NCBI RefSeq assembly: GCF_000166275.1
Contig: NZ_CM001023.1
Span: 3,351,001-3,415,000 of the forward strand
Reading direction: 5' to 3'
Source: Algoriphagus machipongonensis
GTDB lineage: Bacteria > Bacteroidota > Bacteroidia > Cytophagales > Cyclobacteriaceae
Length of the DNA stretch: 64,000 bases
Position 1 is the stretch's first letter, and each line of letters opens with the position of its first letter. The notes beneath the pieces were generated by a model that was given only the letters and a program-made list of their open reading frames with translations, did no database searches and was not told where the DNA came from. Both the position numbers and the translations under genes were made by a program. Shown piece by piece: positions 10,203-20,051 of the stretch.

Positions 10203-11669
10203 TCAATTGTAAACAAATTGAGCTGTCAGCTTTGTACTTGCATCGGATTTTAACCTGACCCAATGAGCTGAGTAACCGACCGGAAAAATGTAAGGCACAT
10301 ATTCTCCCGGTTTTACTTGGATCATTTTATACTCCGACCACTCTTCATTCCCCAAGAAATCTACTTCTATTGTAATCGAGACTGGAACTGTTCCTTCATT
10401 TTTAAAATGAATCATTTTTTTATCGAAACCATTCATAAGATACGGATCTGAAACAGTTCCTGCATCCACCTCTTCATTTTGCCAAACTGCCCCAATTCCA
10501 GAAGGTTTTCCATAATTCCATAGGTCATCTATATTTTGGAACAATAATCCAGATTGAGGTTGTCCCACTCCATGATCAGTTTGATCACCTGCCATCACGA
10601 ACATTCCCCTCCAAAAAACAAAATCAGGAACAATTCTGAGGTGATAAGAAATCGGCTTTATTCCCCAAACAAAGCCCCCATAGGTCATCATTGGTAATTC
10701 ATAAAAAATTCCATGTGCATCCATTATGAATCTTTCTGTTTGAACTTCTCTGATCCGCATCCACTCCGTATTCCATGCATGGTCAAATGAGTGACTTCCT
10801 TTTGGCATCCTGTATCTTTTCCATTCTTTGGATCGATCATTATAGGCCTTTAAAATTACAGACTTCTTATCCCAGCCAATTGCAAAAATAGGGTTACCAT
10901 AAATGGATTTACCTGCAAAATTAGAGCTATTCTTTCCTCCTACACCTATGAAAGCTGTTCGTTCTAGAATAGTCCATTTTTCACTTTTTCCATCCCATTC
11001 AGCTAGTCTTCCAGCAAATGATTCTTCTAGAAAATCACGCTCATCATAAGAGTTATTAGCTACCACCACCCTTCCATTTCCAGTATGTCCATCTTTAAAA
11101 TGCACGTACCCTGTTTTTGGAATTTCTAACTCATTATACAAATTAAAAAGCTCTTTAACTTCAAGTGTGTTTACATCACATTCGAAAAACAACCCTTCCA
11201 TGGTAAGAAAATAGACTTTGTTTGTCGGATCAATTAAATGCTCCATTGTAGCCGCCAGTCTATGTTTGGATAGCTCTAGACTAGTCCTGACCTCTCCTTC
11301 ACTATCAATAAAATGAGGGCCTATAATCGCCTGCTCAGATGGGTTATGAATCATACGGTTAGCAAATGTCCCAGTAATGCTTTCAGGGTGCTTTTGCATG
11401 GACATATCTTCAGAAATTTGATATAATCCAATACCTGAACCTTGAATATGCGCAACATACCCAATCATCCATAGCTTATCAGCCCACGGGATCAATGCCC
11501 CTATCCCACTTTCACTTCTATTTTTATCCGATGGGCCCACAACAGATATGTGAGGAAATACACCATTTACCTGAATTGGAATTTTCTTGGTTGTTTCTTG
11601 ATTTTGAGCAAATACCTGAGAAAATGCTAACAGGGAAACAATAAATATACTTAACACTATATTTTTCAT
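10203..11669 (-). CDS. Secreted hypothetical protein, likely beta-propeller-like
   Basis: A 488-residue protein starting at MKNIVLSIFIVSLLAF with a signal peptide cleaved after VFA. An in-frame upstream start at 11711 would bury the signal peptide and was rejected. Aromatic and Gly-rich repeats (LAEWDGKSEKW, IFAIGWDKKSVI, GIFYELPMMTYGG) suggest an all-beta, perhaps propeller, fold. No catalytic motif was identified. I do not recognise the family with confidence. It stands alone upstream of no obvious partner. Confidence 0.55.
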   Translation of the reverse strand: MKNIVLSIFIVSLLAFSQVFAQNQETTKKIPIQVNGVFPHISVVGPSDKNRSESGIGALIPWADKLWMIGYVAHIQGSGIGLYQISEDMSMQKHPESITGTFANRMIHNPSEQAIIGPHFIDSEGEVRTSLELSKHRLAATMEHLIDPTNKVYFLTMEGLFFECDVNTLEVKELFNLYNELEIPKTGYVHFKDGHTGNGRVVVANNSYDERDFLEESFAGRLAEWDGKSEKWTILERTAFIGVGGKNSSNFAGKSIYGNPIFAIGWDKKSVILKAYNDRSKEWKRYRMPKGSHSFDHAWNTEWMRIREVQTERFIMDAHGIFYELPMMTYGGFVWGIKPISYHLRIVPDFVFWRGMFVMAGDQTDHGVGQPQSGLLFQNIDDLWNYGKPSGIGAVWQNEEVDAGTVSDPYLMNGFDKKMIHFKNEGTVPVSITIEVDFLGNEEWSEYKMIQVKPGEYVPYIFPVGYSAHWVRLKSDASTKLTAQFVYN

Positions 11670-11791
11670 AACACGAAAAATACGGATAATTATTACTTTT
11701 AAAAAAATCAATAAGAATCCAATTATAAAAATGGATTATCTAAAAATAAAAATTCTAAAAACAGCTTATAGCAATACTTATTTCTGTTTTT

Positions 11792-12946
11792 CTACAATAT
11801 TTCTTTCTTAATCGCTTCAATCAAACTCTCAATATTTTTCTCTGTATTAAAAACATTAACCGAAACCCGAAGATTTTCGCCTCTGGCAGAAAGGTAAATT
11901 TGATGCTCGTCCAAGCTTTTCTTCAATGAACTCAAAACCACATTTTCGGGCAAAACAGGGCAAATCAGATGGTAAGCAAGAAATTCATCTTTTTCTACCA
12001 TTCCTCCATTTGCCAGAATAAAATCTCTTAAAGGCTGATTAAGATTTTTTGCATATGCCTGAATTTGTTCGGGTCTCCATTCCAATAATTGGCTTAAACT
12101 TGCTTTGAGCATAGGCATCATGATGAAATTGCTGGTTTCCCCCACATTAAACCTACCAGCTCCGGGCTCATATTGATCTGAGTAATCTGATAGAGAGCCA
12201 AAATCCCTTGCATTTACTCGATTCATCCAAGACTCCTCCAGTGGAATCCCATTGGCAAACTTTTCTCCTATGTAGGCCAAGGCGAGAGAATAGGGTCCCA
12301 ATAGCCATTTGTAAGCAGCACAAACCAACGCATCAATACGATATTTATCAACATCCATTGGTAGAGCTCCTACTGATTGGGTGCCATCCACGATAAAATA
12401 AGCCCCTACTTGATGACACTTTTCACCAATAGCTTTTAAATCAAACTTCACTCCGCTCATCCAGTGGATCGAACTGATTAAAACTACGGCAGTCTTTTCA
12501 TCAATAGCCTCTATGAGCCGTTGATTCCAACTTTCCCCTTTCTGCTTTTGCTGAGAATCAGGGTCAATGGTTTGTAACTCTGCCTGATTCTCTCTCGTCC
12601 ACCTTTCCATCGCAAAATAACCACTCGGGAACTCATCTTTCACCACAACCGCCTTCTTCCTGTTACCCGCTTTTATGTTATTCAATACTGATGTAAATCC
12701 ATAGGAAGTTGATGGCACTACTGCTACTTCACTTGCCTGGCAATTCACCAATTGGGCAAAGGATCTTCTAACCTCTACAACCCCGTCAAAAAAATCATCT
12801 GGCTTCAATTGAAAAGGATTCCTTTGGTTGATCAGGGATTGAATACCCGCTTCTTCAGAACTTTTGAGCAAGGGCGCCCTGTAGGCATTGTTTAAATAAT
12901 GTACCTCTGGCTTTAGACTGAAAAGCTCTTTTTGACAGTTTAGCAT
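11792..12946 (-). CDS. Aminotransferase class V-fold PLP-dependent enzyme
   Basis: The 384-residue protein has the class V (NifS/isopenicillin N epimerase-like) signature. It shows a Ser/His-rich strand SSIHWMSGVKFDL, the PLP-binding Asp in FIVDGTQSVGALP, and the Schiff-base Lys in AAYKWLLGP. It would catalyse transamination, desulfuration or epimerisation of an amino acid-like substrate; which one is not visible. No Cys-rich NifS active-site loop was seen near the C-terminus, so a sulfur-transfer role is less likely. Confidence 0.87.
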   Translation of the reverse strand: MLNCQKELFSLKPEVHYLNNAYRAPLLKSSEEAGIQSLINQRNPFQLKPDDFFDGVVEVRRSFAQLVNCQASEVAVVPSTSYGFTSVLNNIKAGNRKKAVVVKDEFPSGYFAMERWTRENQAELQTIDPDSQQKQKGESWNQRLIEAIDEKTAVVLISSIHWMSGVKFDLKAIGEKCHQVGAYFIVDGTQSVGALPMDVDKYRIDALVCAAYKWLLGPYSLALAYIGEKFANGIPLEESWMNRVNARDFGSLSDYSDQYEPGAGRFNVGETSNFIMMPMLKASLSQLLEWRPEQIQAYAKNLNQPLRDFILANGGMVEKDEFLAYHLICPVLPENVVLSSLKKSLDEHQIYLSARGENLRVSVNVFNTEKNIESLIEAIKKEIL

Positions 12947-12983
12947 ACTATTTCTTTTAATCTAAAATTGTATAAACTCGTTT

Positions 12984-13568
12984 TCACAAATTATCTGAAA
13001 TATCCTTAAACATGATATAAGTATCGACCCTACCCAATTTGCGGTGTCGAAATCCTCCGGGTGTTGTTCCTATAATATTGAACCCAAACTTCTCCCATAG
13101 ATGGACCGCAGGCTTGTTGGTACTCACTACAATATTAAACTGAATCCCTTTAAACCCTTTTTCCGTGGCAAAAGAGATTGAGTGCTCACACAACATGGCC
13201 CCAAAGCCTTTACCCTGATGATCTGGATGTACCATATAACTGGCATTGGCAATATGATCCCCTAAACCTATCTGGTTGGGTTTGATGATATAGGTAGCCA
13301 GAACTACTCCATATTCATCGACCAACACAAAACTATCCATATAGGATGCAAACCAATAACCTTCTAATTTTTCCTTCGGTGTGTCAGGTTCAAAAACGTA
13401 GGTATCTCCCAACTGAATCACCTTTGAGAAAATTTCCCAAACCTCATGCTTATCTTCCTCAAAAACTGCTTTACGAATATGTGGCATGAAAAAACTTACA
13501 ACTTGGTTTGTAGCAAATCTATTGGAAAAATGAATCCGATACTCGTCTTGGTTAAATAAATAAACCAA
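12984..13568 (-). CDS. GNAT family N-acetyltransferase
   Basis: A 194-residue protein with the GNAT acetyl-CoA signature MVHPDHQGKGFGAMLCEHS near residue 115 and the downstream NKPAVHLWEKFGFN segment. It is a cytoplasmic acetyltransferase of unknown substrate. It is about 37 bp upstream of the PLP enzyme gene on the same strand, so the two could be cotranscribed. The 189 bp between this gene and the divergent CMD-like gene hold no feature I can name. Confidence 0.87.
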   Translation of the reverse strand: MVYLFNQDEYRIHFSNRFATNQVVSFFMPHIRKAVFEEDKHEVWEIFSKVIQLGDTYVFEPDTPKEKLEGYWFASYMDSFVLVDEYGVVLATYIIKPNQIGLGDHIANASYMVHPDHQGKGFGAMLCEHSISFATEKGFKGIQFNIVVSTNKPAVHLWEKFGFNIIGTTPGGFRHRKLGRVDTYIMFKDISDNL

Positions 13569-13757
13569 AGTCCATTCATCAAGTTTTCTCGTAAGTTATG
13601 GTTAAACGTGAACCTTTAATAGTAAATATAGATTCCCATTGTGGCTTTGCCCTATGAATAGATTGTCATTCAAAAGACAAAACCCCATTAAACTCAAGTT
13701 CTCCAAGTGAGATAAAAAAGAATAAAATATCTTAACAAAAACAAGCAATCCTACATC

Positions 13758-14093
13758 ATGCAAAAAACGTATTACGATCCAGCAGACTTAAAAAAATTCG
13801 GAAAAATCAGTGAATGGAATGAAGAGTTGGGGAACAAGTTTTTCGATTATTACAACAGTGTTTTTGAAGAGGGAGAATTGAGTGCAAGAGAGAAATCATT
13901 AATAGCTCTTGCGGTAGCACACACAATTCAGTGCCCTTATTGCATCGATGCCTATACCGGTGATGGATTGACACGGGGAATCACTAAAGTAGAAATGATG
14001 GAAGCTCTTCATGTAGCCGGAGCTATTCGAGGTGGAGCCTCCTTAGTACATGGGGTTCAAATGATGAATAAAGTGAACAAATTGGAAATGTAA
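13758..14093 (+). CDS. Arsenosugar biosynthesis-associated peroxidase-like (carboxymuconolactone decarboxylase) protein
   Basis: The 111-residue protein has the AhpD/CMD core with the redox pair Cys59-Pro-Tyr-Cys62 (TIQCPYCIDAY) and a downstream ALHVAGAIRGGASLVHG segment. It matches the family that travels with ArsS. It sits 3 bp before arsS, which is the strongest argument for that role rather than a general AhpD. Its exact job in arsenosugar formation is unknown. Confidence 0.88.
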   Translation: MQKTYYDPADLKKFGKISEWNEELGNKFFDYYNSVFEEGELSAREKSLIALAVAHTIQCPYCIDAYTGDGLTRGITKVEMMEALHVAGAIRGGASLVHGVQMMNKVNKLEM

Positions 14094-14096
14094 TTT

Positions 14097-15149
14097 ATGA
14101 TTAAGTCTTTAAAACGTAGAAATAGTGAGCTTGCAGATGGACAGAAACAATTAAAAATTCTATCCAACGAGTTATTTTCAGAGGGTCATTTGCCAACTTT
14201 TAAGCAAAAGATTTCTGAATCCGGGCAGTTTCCTCTTCGTGCTAAAAACTTAGAAATCCTTCAAATCAATGTAGGGTACATGTGCAATCAGGTTTGCAAG
14301 CATTGCCATGTGGATGCGGGGCCTGACCGCAAAGAAATAATGACTCGGGAAACCATGGAGCAGTGCTTGGAAGTGTTAAAAAACACCACTGCACACACTC
14401 TTGATCTGACAGGGGGAGCACCGGAAATGAACCCAAATTTCAGATGGTTTGTAGAGGAAGCTAGTAAAATTGGAGTCAAAGATTTTATCGTTCGCTCCAA
14501 TCTTACAATCATGAGGTCGAACAAAAAATATTACGATCTCCCTGAATTCTTTAAGAAACATGGTATCCATGTGGTCAGCTCTATGCCTCACTGGACTCAG
14601 GGAAAAACTGATTCCCAACGTGGAAATGGGGTGTTCCAACAATCAATTGAAGCTTTGAGAATTTTAAATGAGTTAGGTTATGGAATGGAAAACAGCCCTT
14701 TGAAACTTGATTTGGTTTACAATCCATCGGGAGCATTTCTGCCAGCCGACCAAAAATCCTTAGAAGCTGACTTCAAATCTGCTCTTAGAAAAGATTTCGG
14801 AATTGAATTCAATGAGCTTTTTGCTATCACGAACCTACCGATCAGCAGGTTTTTGGATTACTTGGTTGCCACAGATAATTACGAAGATTATATGTACAGC
14901 TTAGTAGAGGCATTTAATCCTGCTACTGTGTCCAATGTCATGTGCACCAACACACTTTCTGTGGGTTGGGATGGAAGCTTATATGATTGTGATTTCAATC
15001 AAATGTTGGATTTACCTGTGAATAGTAAAATCAAACATATCTCGGATTATCAGGAGGCAATACTTCAAAACAGAGAAATTGCTATTAGCCAACATTGCTA
15101 TGGTTGTACTGCGGGTGCCGGTAGCAGCTGTCAAGGAATTGTTTCCTAA
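14097..15149 (+). CDS. arsS: Arsenosugar biosynthesis radical SAM protein ArsS
   Basis: This 350-residue radical SAM enzyme has the cluster ligands Cys63-x3-Cys67-x2-Cys70 (MCNQVCKHCH), a GGAPEMN strand and a Cys-rich C-terminus (QHCYGCTAGAGSSCQG) typical of the DUF3641 domain of ArsS. ArsS is held to join the 5'-deoxyadenosyl group to dimethylated arsenic, giving arsenosugars. It is paired with the CMD-like gene. No arsM methyltransferase or ArsR-type regulator is next to it. A strong terminator follows. Confidence 0.92.
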   Translation: MIKSLKRRNSELADGQKQLKILSNELFSEGHLPTFKQKISESGQFPLRAKNLEILQINVGYMCNQVCKHCHVDAGPDRKEIMTRETMEQCLEVLKNTTAHTLDLTGGAPEMNPNFRWFVEEASKIGVKDFIVRSNLTIMRSNKKYYDLPEFFKKHGIHVVSSMPHWTQGKTDSQRGNGVFQQSIEALRILNELGYGMENSPLKLDLVYNPSGAFLPADQKSLEADFKSALRKDFGIEFNELFAITNLPISRFLDYLVATDNYEDYMYSLVEAFNPATVSNVMCTNTLSVGWDGSLYDCDFNQMLDLPVNSKIKHISDYQEAILQNREIAISQHCYGCTAGAGSSCQGIVS

Positions 15150-15191
15150 AAATTCTCGCTATTTGACAAACTCTAAATAACACAACGAACC

Positions 15192-15234
15192 CCTCCCGAA
15201 GTTGAGAAAAGGAAGCAACTTCGGGAGGCTTTTA
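15192..15234 (+). terminator. Intrinsic terminator after arsS
   Basis: A perfect 13-bp stem (CCTCCCGAAGTTG with CAACTTCGGGAGG) with an 11-nt loop precedes CTTTTAAT. It ends the arsS transcript. The T tract is short, and there is none on the other strand, so it is probably one-directional. Confidence 0.8.
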
Positions 15235-15248
15235 ATAGTACGTATTTT

Positions 15249-17012
15249 TTATTTTTTCAATTCCGGTAAAAGCTCTTCTCCGATGATTCGATATCCCTCT
15301 TCGTTGGGATGTAAACCATCAGAAAACAGGTTTTCATTTAACGTTCCATCCACTTTCAACAATCCTTTCCCTAGGTCCTTATATTCAACATTAGCTAAAT
15401 AAACCATTTGAGAAATTTTAAGGTTCAAGGAAGCGATTTCAGCCTCCATTCCCCTTCTCGGAAGTAATCCTACCATAAGAATTTCGCTTTTAGCCTGTCT
15501 ATCCTGAATTGCTTGAATCAGATTTTCTAAGCCCTCCAAAATTTCCTCATGGCTATTAAGGTGAATATTATTCGTTCCTATCATCAAAACGATTTGCTTT
15601 GCCTCAAACCCATCTAATTCATCGTGATATACTCTCCAAAGCACATTTTCTATTCGATCCCATCCATAGCCATAATTTCTCACTCCCAGAGGTTCAAATA
15701 ATTCTTTCCAACTAGTCGGTCCATTGACGTTTTTAATAGCCGGCTCACCACCCCAGAAATTCACAATTGAGTTTCCAAAAATTAAGATTTCAGGAGCTTT
15801 TTCTTGATTCATCTCCAAAATTCGCTGATGCCTCTCCACCCAATTATAAACCGCAATATCACGGCTTTGACTCATGGGAATCGTCGTCGAGAGATTACCC
15901 AGAGGTTCATTTAAAACCTCTCGAATCAACTTTTCATAGGCATCCGCATACTCCAGCATCCCCAAATCATTGGGATGGATAATATCCACAAATGAATCAT
16001 ACCCAAGTCCCAAGTCTTCCTTTTCTAAAAGAAAGATTCCAGAAATACCTTCTGACTTCAGTTTTAGGAAAGCTTTCTCATATTGTTCATTTAGGCTTTT
16101 AACATGAACATGATTTTTCATGTTGGTCGTAGCATCCGCATATCCCACATGTTCTGTCAATATGATGGGAGTGTTGGGCCGTTTTTCTTTTAGCTGATGA
16201 ACAGCATCTAAGGTAAGTTGGTAGACATCATCATTTTCTGGACTTAAATTGGGCAAGCAATCCAAAATGTAAAGCTTGGCATCTATCTCCGTCAATAGGT
16301 CAATGATTTCAGGCTCCATTTTTCCATTTCCAGAAAAACCCAGATTCAATACAGGCCTCTCTAGTTTCCTTTCTAAAATATTTGTCCAAGCCATCCCAGG
16401 TCTTGAAGCACAGGCTCCTTGGCAAATGGAGGTTCCATAGGCAACGATTGGCTTCTCATTCTTTAAAGGAAGTATTTTGAAAATGGCATCCTCACCCACT
16501 CCTATTTCTAACTGGGTCACTTCATTATAAAGCGGTAAAAACAATTGATATTCTCTTCCATACTGATGGTATTTTTGAGAATCCTCATCGATTACAAACT
16601 TGTAATTTGACTCGGATCCAATCGAGTATTTCCCCCAGCTCCTTTGCCAATCTCCATCATAGGATTTACTATATAGATCCAGACCACTTTTGCCAGTGGC
16701 AGGCATATGGGGAAAAGAAACTCCACCAGACACGGCATATTTTACCTCAATAGTTTCCGAGTTAGTCCAAAATCGTATCGATAAACCTGCTGCCTGCTTT
16801 GACAAATTCCATACGGCATCTCTCACATTCTCCTCGGCTCTCGCCGGCAACCTATGGTAAATTGAAGGAAGCTCCTCACTCCAGGCTTGGCCACTTATTA
16901 CAGGCACCTCGCTGGATTCTGGGTTCCACCATTTGAGCGTCACACTTTCTTCTTGGGCCATCAAGTTTGTTGCCCAAATAAAAGTGACTAACAAAACAAT
17001 AATCTTTCTCAT
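15249..17012 (-). CDS. Secreted tandem SGNH/GDSL hydrolase
   Basis: The 587-residue protein starts with a signal peptide (cleaved near LMA, residue 19). Then come an N-terminal beta domain with the GLDLYSKSYDG motif (residues 110-120) and two SGNH esterase domains. The first has nucleophile Ser195 in AYGTSICQG and a DIIHPND catalytic block. The second has FGNSIVNFWGG and DGLHPNEEG near the C-terminus. Both look catalytically complete. A polysaccharide or glycoside deacetylase role is likely, given the secreted fucosidase nearby, but this is inference. Confidence 0.9.
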   Translation of the reverse strand: MRKIIVLLVTFIWATNLMAQEESVTLKWWNPESSEVPVISGQAWSEELPSIYHRLPARAEENVRDAVWNLSKQAAGLSIRFWTNSETIEVKYAVSGGVSFPHMPATGKSGLDLYSKSYDGDWQRSWGKYSIGSESNYKFVIDEDSQKYHQYGREYQLFLPLYNEVTQLEIGVGEDAIFKILPLKNEKPIVAYGTSICQGACASRPGMAWTNILERKLERPVLNLGFSGNGKMEPEIIDLLTEIDAKLYILDCLPNLSPENDDVYQLTLDAVHQLKEKRPNTPIILTEHVGYADATTNMKNHVHVKSLNEQYEKAFLKLKSEGISGIFLLEKEDLGLGYDSFVDIIHPNDLGMLEYADAYEKLIREVLNEPLGNLSTTIPMSQSRDIAVYNWVERHQRILEMNQEKAPEILIFGNSIVNFWGGEPAIKNVNGPTSWKELFEPLGVRNYGYGWDRIENVLWRVYHDELDGFEAKQIVLMIGTNNIHLNSHEEILEGLENLIQAIQDRQAKSEILMVGLLPRRGMEAEIASLNLKISQMVYLANVEYKDLGKGLLKVDGTLNENLFSDGLHPNEEGYRIIGEELLPELKK

Positions 17013-17124
17013 TTTAAAAACACATTTTAAGGAACAACAAAATCGGAAATATTATGGAGTATCGGTAATTCTTAAAAAATGAACAGGCAAAAGAACTCGA
17101 AGTATCAAACCTGAATTTTAAAGT

Positions 17125-17769
17125 TTATATAGGTTCCTGCAGTCCTTTACCCATCAAAATTTTGGGAATGCACTTTTCTATTCGAGCAAGCCTGGTTTTC
17201 GATTGTTTTGCCTGTGTGAAGTGAAGGAGATAGCCACGCTGTCTTCCTGGCGTAAGACTCTCAAAGGCCTCTTTAAAACCTGGATCTTCATCCAATTTCA
17301 TTTGTAGTTCCTCTGGAATCATCATTTGTGGTTTATCTTTCTTCTCTGGCTCTATCCCCGCTTTCTCCACTTCAATTGATTCAAAAAGATACTCTCTAAT
17401 GGTTTGATCCAATTCCGTAATTTCAGAAACACTTTTGAATTTTAATGACCTTGAAAATTGCGTGTTTTCTCCCGGCCTCTCTAATATTCTTTCAGGGTCT
17501 TTTAGCAAAGATCCTTTAAAAAAATTAATGGAGCAGTAATCTTTAAAAGCAGCTATAATCAATACATTTTTACCATTCAGGGTGTACGTTGGAACTCCCC
17601 ATTTCACTTCCTCTTTCAGACCGGAACTCAGCACAATTTGCCTTAGCAGATGCAATTCCTTCGTCCAGGAGTGAACTTTGCAGTTGGGTGTACCTCCCAA
17701 ATTACATCTTCCACAACCTTCAGTTAAATATTGATCTACGTCCAAGGGCATTATATTTGATTTCTTCAA
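17125..17769 (-). CDS. YdeI/OmpD-associated family protein (DUF1801 plus YdeI tail)
   Basis: A 214-residue cytoplasmic protein. The N-terminal DUF1801-like region contains EVKWGVPTYTLNGKNVLIIAAFKDYCSI in pieces, and the C-terminal YdeI-type segment is LTPGRQRGYLLHFTQAKQSKT followed by an RIEKCIPKI helix. A CNLGGTPNC Cys pair near the start is extra. It is a tandem paralogue of the next gene, 6 bp away. The function of the family is unknown. Confidence 0.82.
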   Translation of the reverse strand: MKKSNIMPLDVDQYLTEGCGRCNLGGTPNCKVHSWTKELHLLRQIVLSSGLKEEVKWGVPTYTLNGKNVLIIAAFKDYCSINFFKGSLLKDPERILERPGENTQFSRSLKFKSVSEITELDQTIREYLFESIEVEKAGIEPEKKDKPQMMIPEELQMKLDEDPGFKEAFESLTPGRQRGYLLHFTQAKQSKTRLARIEKCIPKILMGKGLQEPI

Positions 17770-17775
17770 TTTCCA

Positions 17776-18354
17776 TTAGTCGTTTAGTCCCTTACCTTCA
17801 AAAATTTTAGGCATATATTTTTCAATTCTTGTCTCCCTGGTTTTGGATTGTTTGGCTTGTGAAAAATAAAGCATGTAACCTCGTTGCCTTCCGGGAGTCA
17901 GGCTTTCAAATGCTTTTTTCAATTCGGAATCTACCTCTAGTATAGATTTGAATTCCTCTGGCATTGGGAATTCTGAGGTTTTCTTTAATTCAACTTTTAG
18001 CCCTGCTTTTTCCACCTCAATCGCTTCAAAAACATATGCTTTGATGGTCGCTTTTAGTACTTGAATTTCCTTCAATTCTGTGAACCTCATTTGTCTAGCC
18101 GCCTGGACATTTTCTGTTTGTTGAATCAAAATTCCTTCATGATCTTTTAGAAGGGCACCTTTGTGAAATAGGATGGCACAATAATCCTTAAAACCATGAA
18201 TCAAGACCACATTGCTTCCACGAAAAGTGTAGCAAGGAACACCCCATTTTAATTCCTCGATCAATTCAGAATCAAGAATAATAGATCTTAAAAGCAAATA
18301 CTCCTGCTGCCACTGGGAAGGTTTTTCGAAAAAGAAATCAACTTTTGGGTTCAT
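17776..18354 (-). CDS. YdeI/OmpD-associated family protein, tandem paralogue
   Basis: A 192-residue protein with the same architecture as its neighbour: EELKWGVPCYTFRGSNV near residue 50 and LTPGRQRGYMLYFSQAKQSKT near the end. The start MNPKVDFFFEKPSQW was chosen because the longer frame (to 18423) runs through a terminator hairpin and adds an unlikely hydrophobic leader. The pair arose by tandem duplication. A third, more distant YdeI member lies at 40773-41348. Confidence 0.82.
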   Translation of the reverse strand: MNPKVDFFFEKPSQWQQEYLLLRSIILDSELIEELKWGVPCYTFRGSNVVLIHGFKDYCAILFHKGALLKDHEGILIQQTENVQAARQMRFTELKEIQVLKATIKAYVFEAIEVEKAGLKVELKKTSEFPMPEEFKSILEVDSELKKAFESLTPGRQRGYMLYFSQAKQSKTRETRIEKYMPKIFEGKGLND

Positions 18355-18405
18355 CTGAAAACAAGATTTTGAAAAACAAAGAAGAATGAAATCAAGGATC
18401 AAGAT

Positions 18406-18440
18406 AAAAAAATAGTCAGCCAAATTAACCTGGCTGACTA
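18406..18440 (-). terminator. Intrinsic terminator of the fucosidase gene
   Basis: On the minus strand a perfect 9-bp stem (TAGTCAGCC with GGCTGACTA, 10-nt loop) is followed by seven T. It lies 31 bp after the fucosidase stop codon. Confidence 0.85.
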
Positions 18441-18470
18441 CTCAAAATTATTTCAAATGGTAATACCCAA

Positions 18471-19910
18471 TCAATTGCCTTCAAATTTTAAGACAATTGC
18501 TGGTGCTCCTGAGAGCTTTTTCTGCAGACTTTTGGGAATTGAAACCAAGGTCTTGCCATCTTCAGTTTTCCATCGAAGGGATTTATTTTCTCCCAAAATC
18601 GTGATCTTGCTCCCTTCTTTGGGAGCATTTTTGGTCCAAGAAATTGTTTCGCTAAGTTCTTCTCCTTCTTCTAGAGGCAATAAAGCATACATTTCTTTTT
18701 CCTTCCCTTTTGTAAAATAGAGTTTTTCATCTTTAAAATCCTGAATCGCTCGGGTATTATAAATTCCCTCTCCATTCACTTCCATCCAAGCTCCAATTTC
18801 TTCCAATCTAGAAACCTGCTCAGGTAAGAACACTCCATCTGCGGTGGGTCCCACACCCAATAATAAGTTTCCTCCTTTTGCCACTATCTCTATCAACAGG
18901 TGAATGACTTTTCTGGAAGGTTTAAATTTATCATTTGGAACATACCCCCAAGCACCACCTAAAGTGATGCAACTTTCCCATGGATCGGAAGACATCTCCG
19001 ATGGAATACCTTGCTCAGGAGTTCTATAATTTTCAAATGGACCATGAACCGTACGATCCACAATTAATATTCCCTCTTGATTTTCCCTTGCCATCTTAGC
19101 CACTTTAGGCATATCGATTTCCTGACTGAATTCAGGGATTGGTGCACCCCAGCTCAAGACCTCTTCATTTACTGTGGATTTGGGTCTAACCCATCCCCCA
19201 TCCAACCAAAGGATATCAATATCCCCATAATTGCTGGTGATTTCATTCAATTGATTATGCGTAAACTGAACATATTGATTCCATCTCCAAGGGTGCTTAC
19301 GGATGTCATAATTGACATTTCTATCAGGAGTAGCTCGATAATCCCACCAGTAATATTGAGAATGCCAATCTGGTTTAGAATAATAGGCTCCAATCATCAT
19401 ATCCTTTTCTCTAAAGGCATCAAAAACATATTTAGCCACATCTGCTTTGGGATGATTTGCAAAGGGCCCATTGGTGATTTTATAATCCGTAAACTGGGTA
19501 TCAAACATATTGAAGCCATCATGATGCTTGGTGGTAAAAACCACATATTTCATTCCTGCTTTGGCAGCAGCATCCGCCCACTGGCTGGGGTCAAATCCTT
19601 GTGGGTTAAATTTCTCATTTAGTCCCCAATACCAATCTTTATAATCCTCATAGCTCTGAGTTGTATCTTTTCTGTTGATCCAATCTTCATTGACAATGCT
19701 CCATGACTCGACGATTCCCGGCACTGCATAAATGCCCCAGTGAATCAAAATCCCGAATTTTTGATCTCGCCAATGTTCCAGCTTCTCAGCCACTTTGGGA
19801 TCAGTTGGGTATTCGTATTCAGAAGATGTTGGATGTAAGGTATTCTGAGCTTCCGCTCCAATAGTGACCATTAATGCCACCAGAATCAACCAAAAATATT
19901 TTTGGATCAT
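18471..19910 (-). CDS. Alpha-L-fucosidase, GH29 family, secreted
   Basis: The 479-residue protein has a signal peptide (cleavage near AEA, residue 21) and GH29 motifs: KFGILIHWGIYAVPG (residues 51-65), FTTKHHDGFNMFD (residues 125-137) and the nucleophile Asp237 in LWLDGGW. It should release terminal L-fucose from glycans by a retaining mechanism, in the periplasm or outside. The short C-terminal beta domain is present. With the double SGNH esterase it hints at use of sulfated or acetylated algal polysaccharides. No SusCD pair is near. Confidence 0.94.
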   Translation of the reverse strand: MIQKYFWLILVALMVTIGAEAQNTLHPTSSEYEYPTDPKVAEKLEHWRDQKFGILIHWGIYAVPGIVESWSIVNEDWINRKDTTQSYEDYKDWYWGLNEKFNPQGFDPSQWADAAAKAGMKYVVFTTKHHDGFNMFDTQFTDYKITNGPFANHPKADVAKYVFDAFREKDMMIGAYYSKPDWHSQYYWWDYRATPDRNVNYDIRKHPWRWNQYVQFTHNQLNEITSNYGDIDILWLDGGWVRPKSTVNEEVLSWGAPIPEFSQEIDMPKVAKMARENQEGILIVDRTVHGPFENYRTPEQGIPSEMSSDPWESCITLGGAWGYVPNDKFKPSRKVIHLLIEIVAKGGNLLLGVGPTADGVFLPEQVSRLEEIGAWMEVNGEGIYNTRAIQDFKDEKLYFTKGKEKEMYALLPLEEGEELSETISWTKNAPKEGSKITILGENKSLRWKTEDGKTLVSIPKSLQKKLSGAPAIVLKFEGN

Positions 19911-20051
19911 AGGGTTTTGGAATAAATACTAAAGAAAATATTAGGTGGTAATACTACCTGCTAAAGGTAAAAGGGATTGATTTGATGAGCAAAGCCAAGG
20001 CCTTGATTTCTGAGCAAAATGTGAAAATAGCCTCCATCAAGCGCTTTATGC

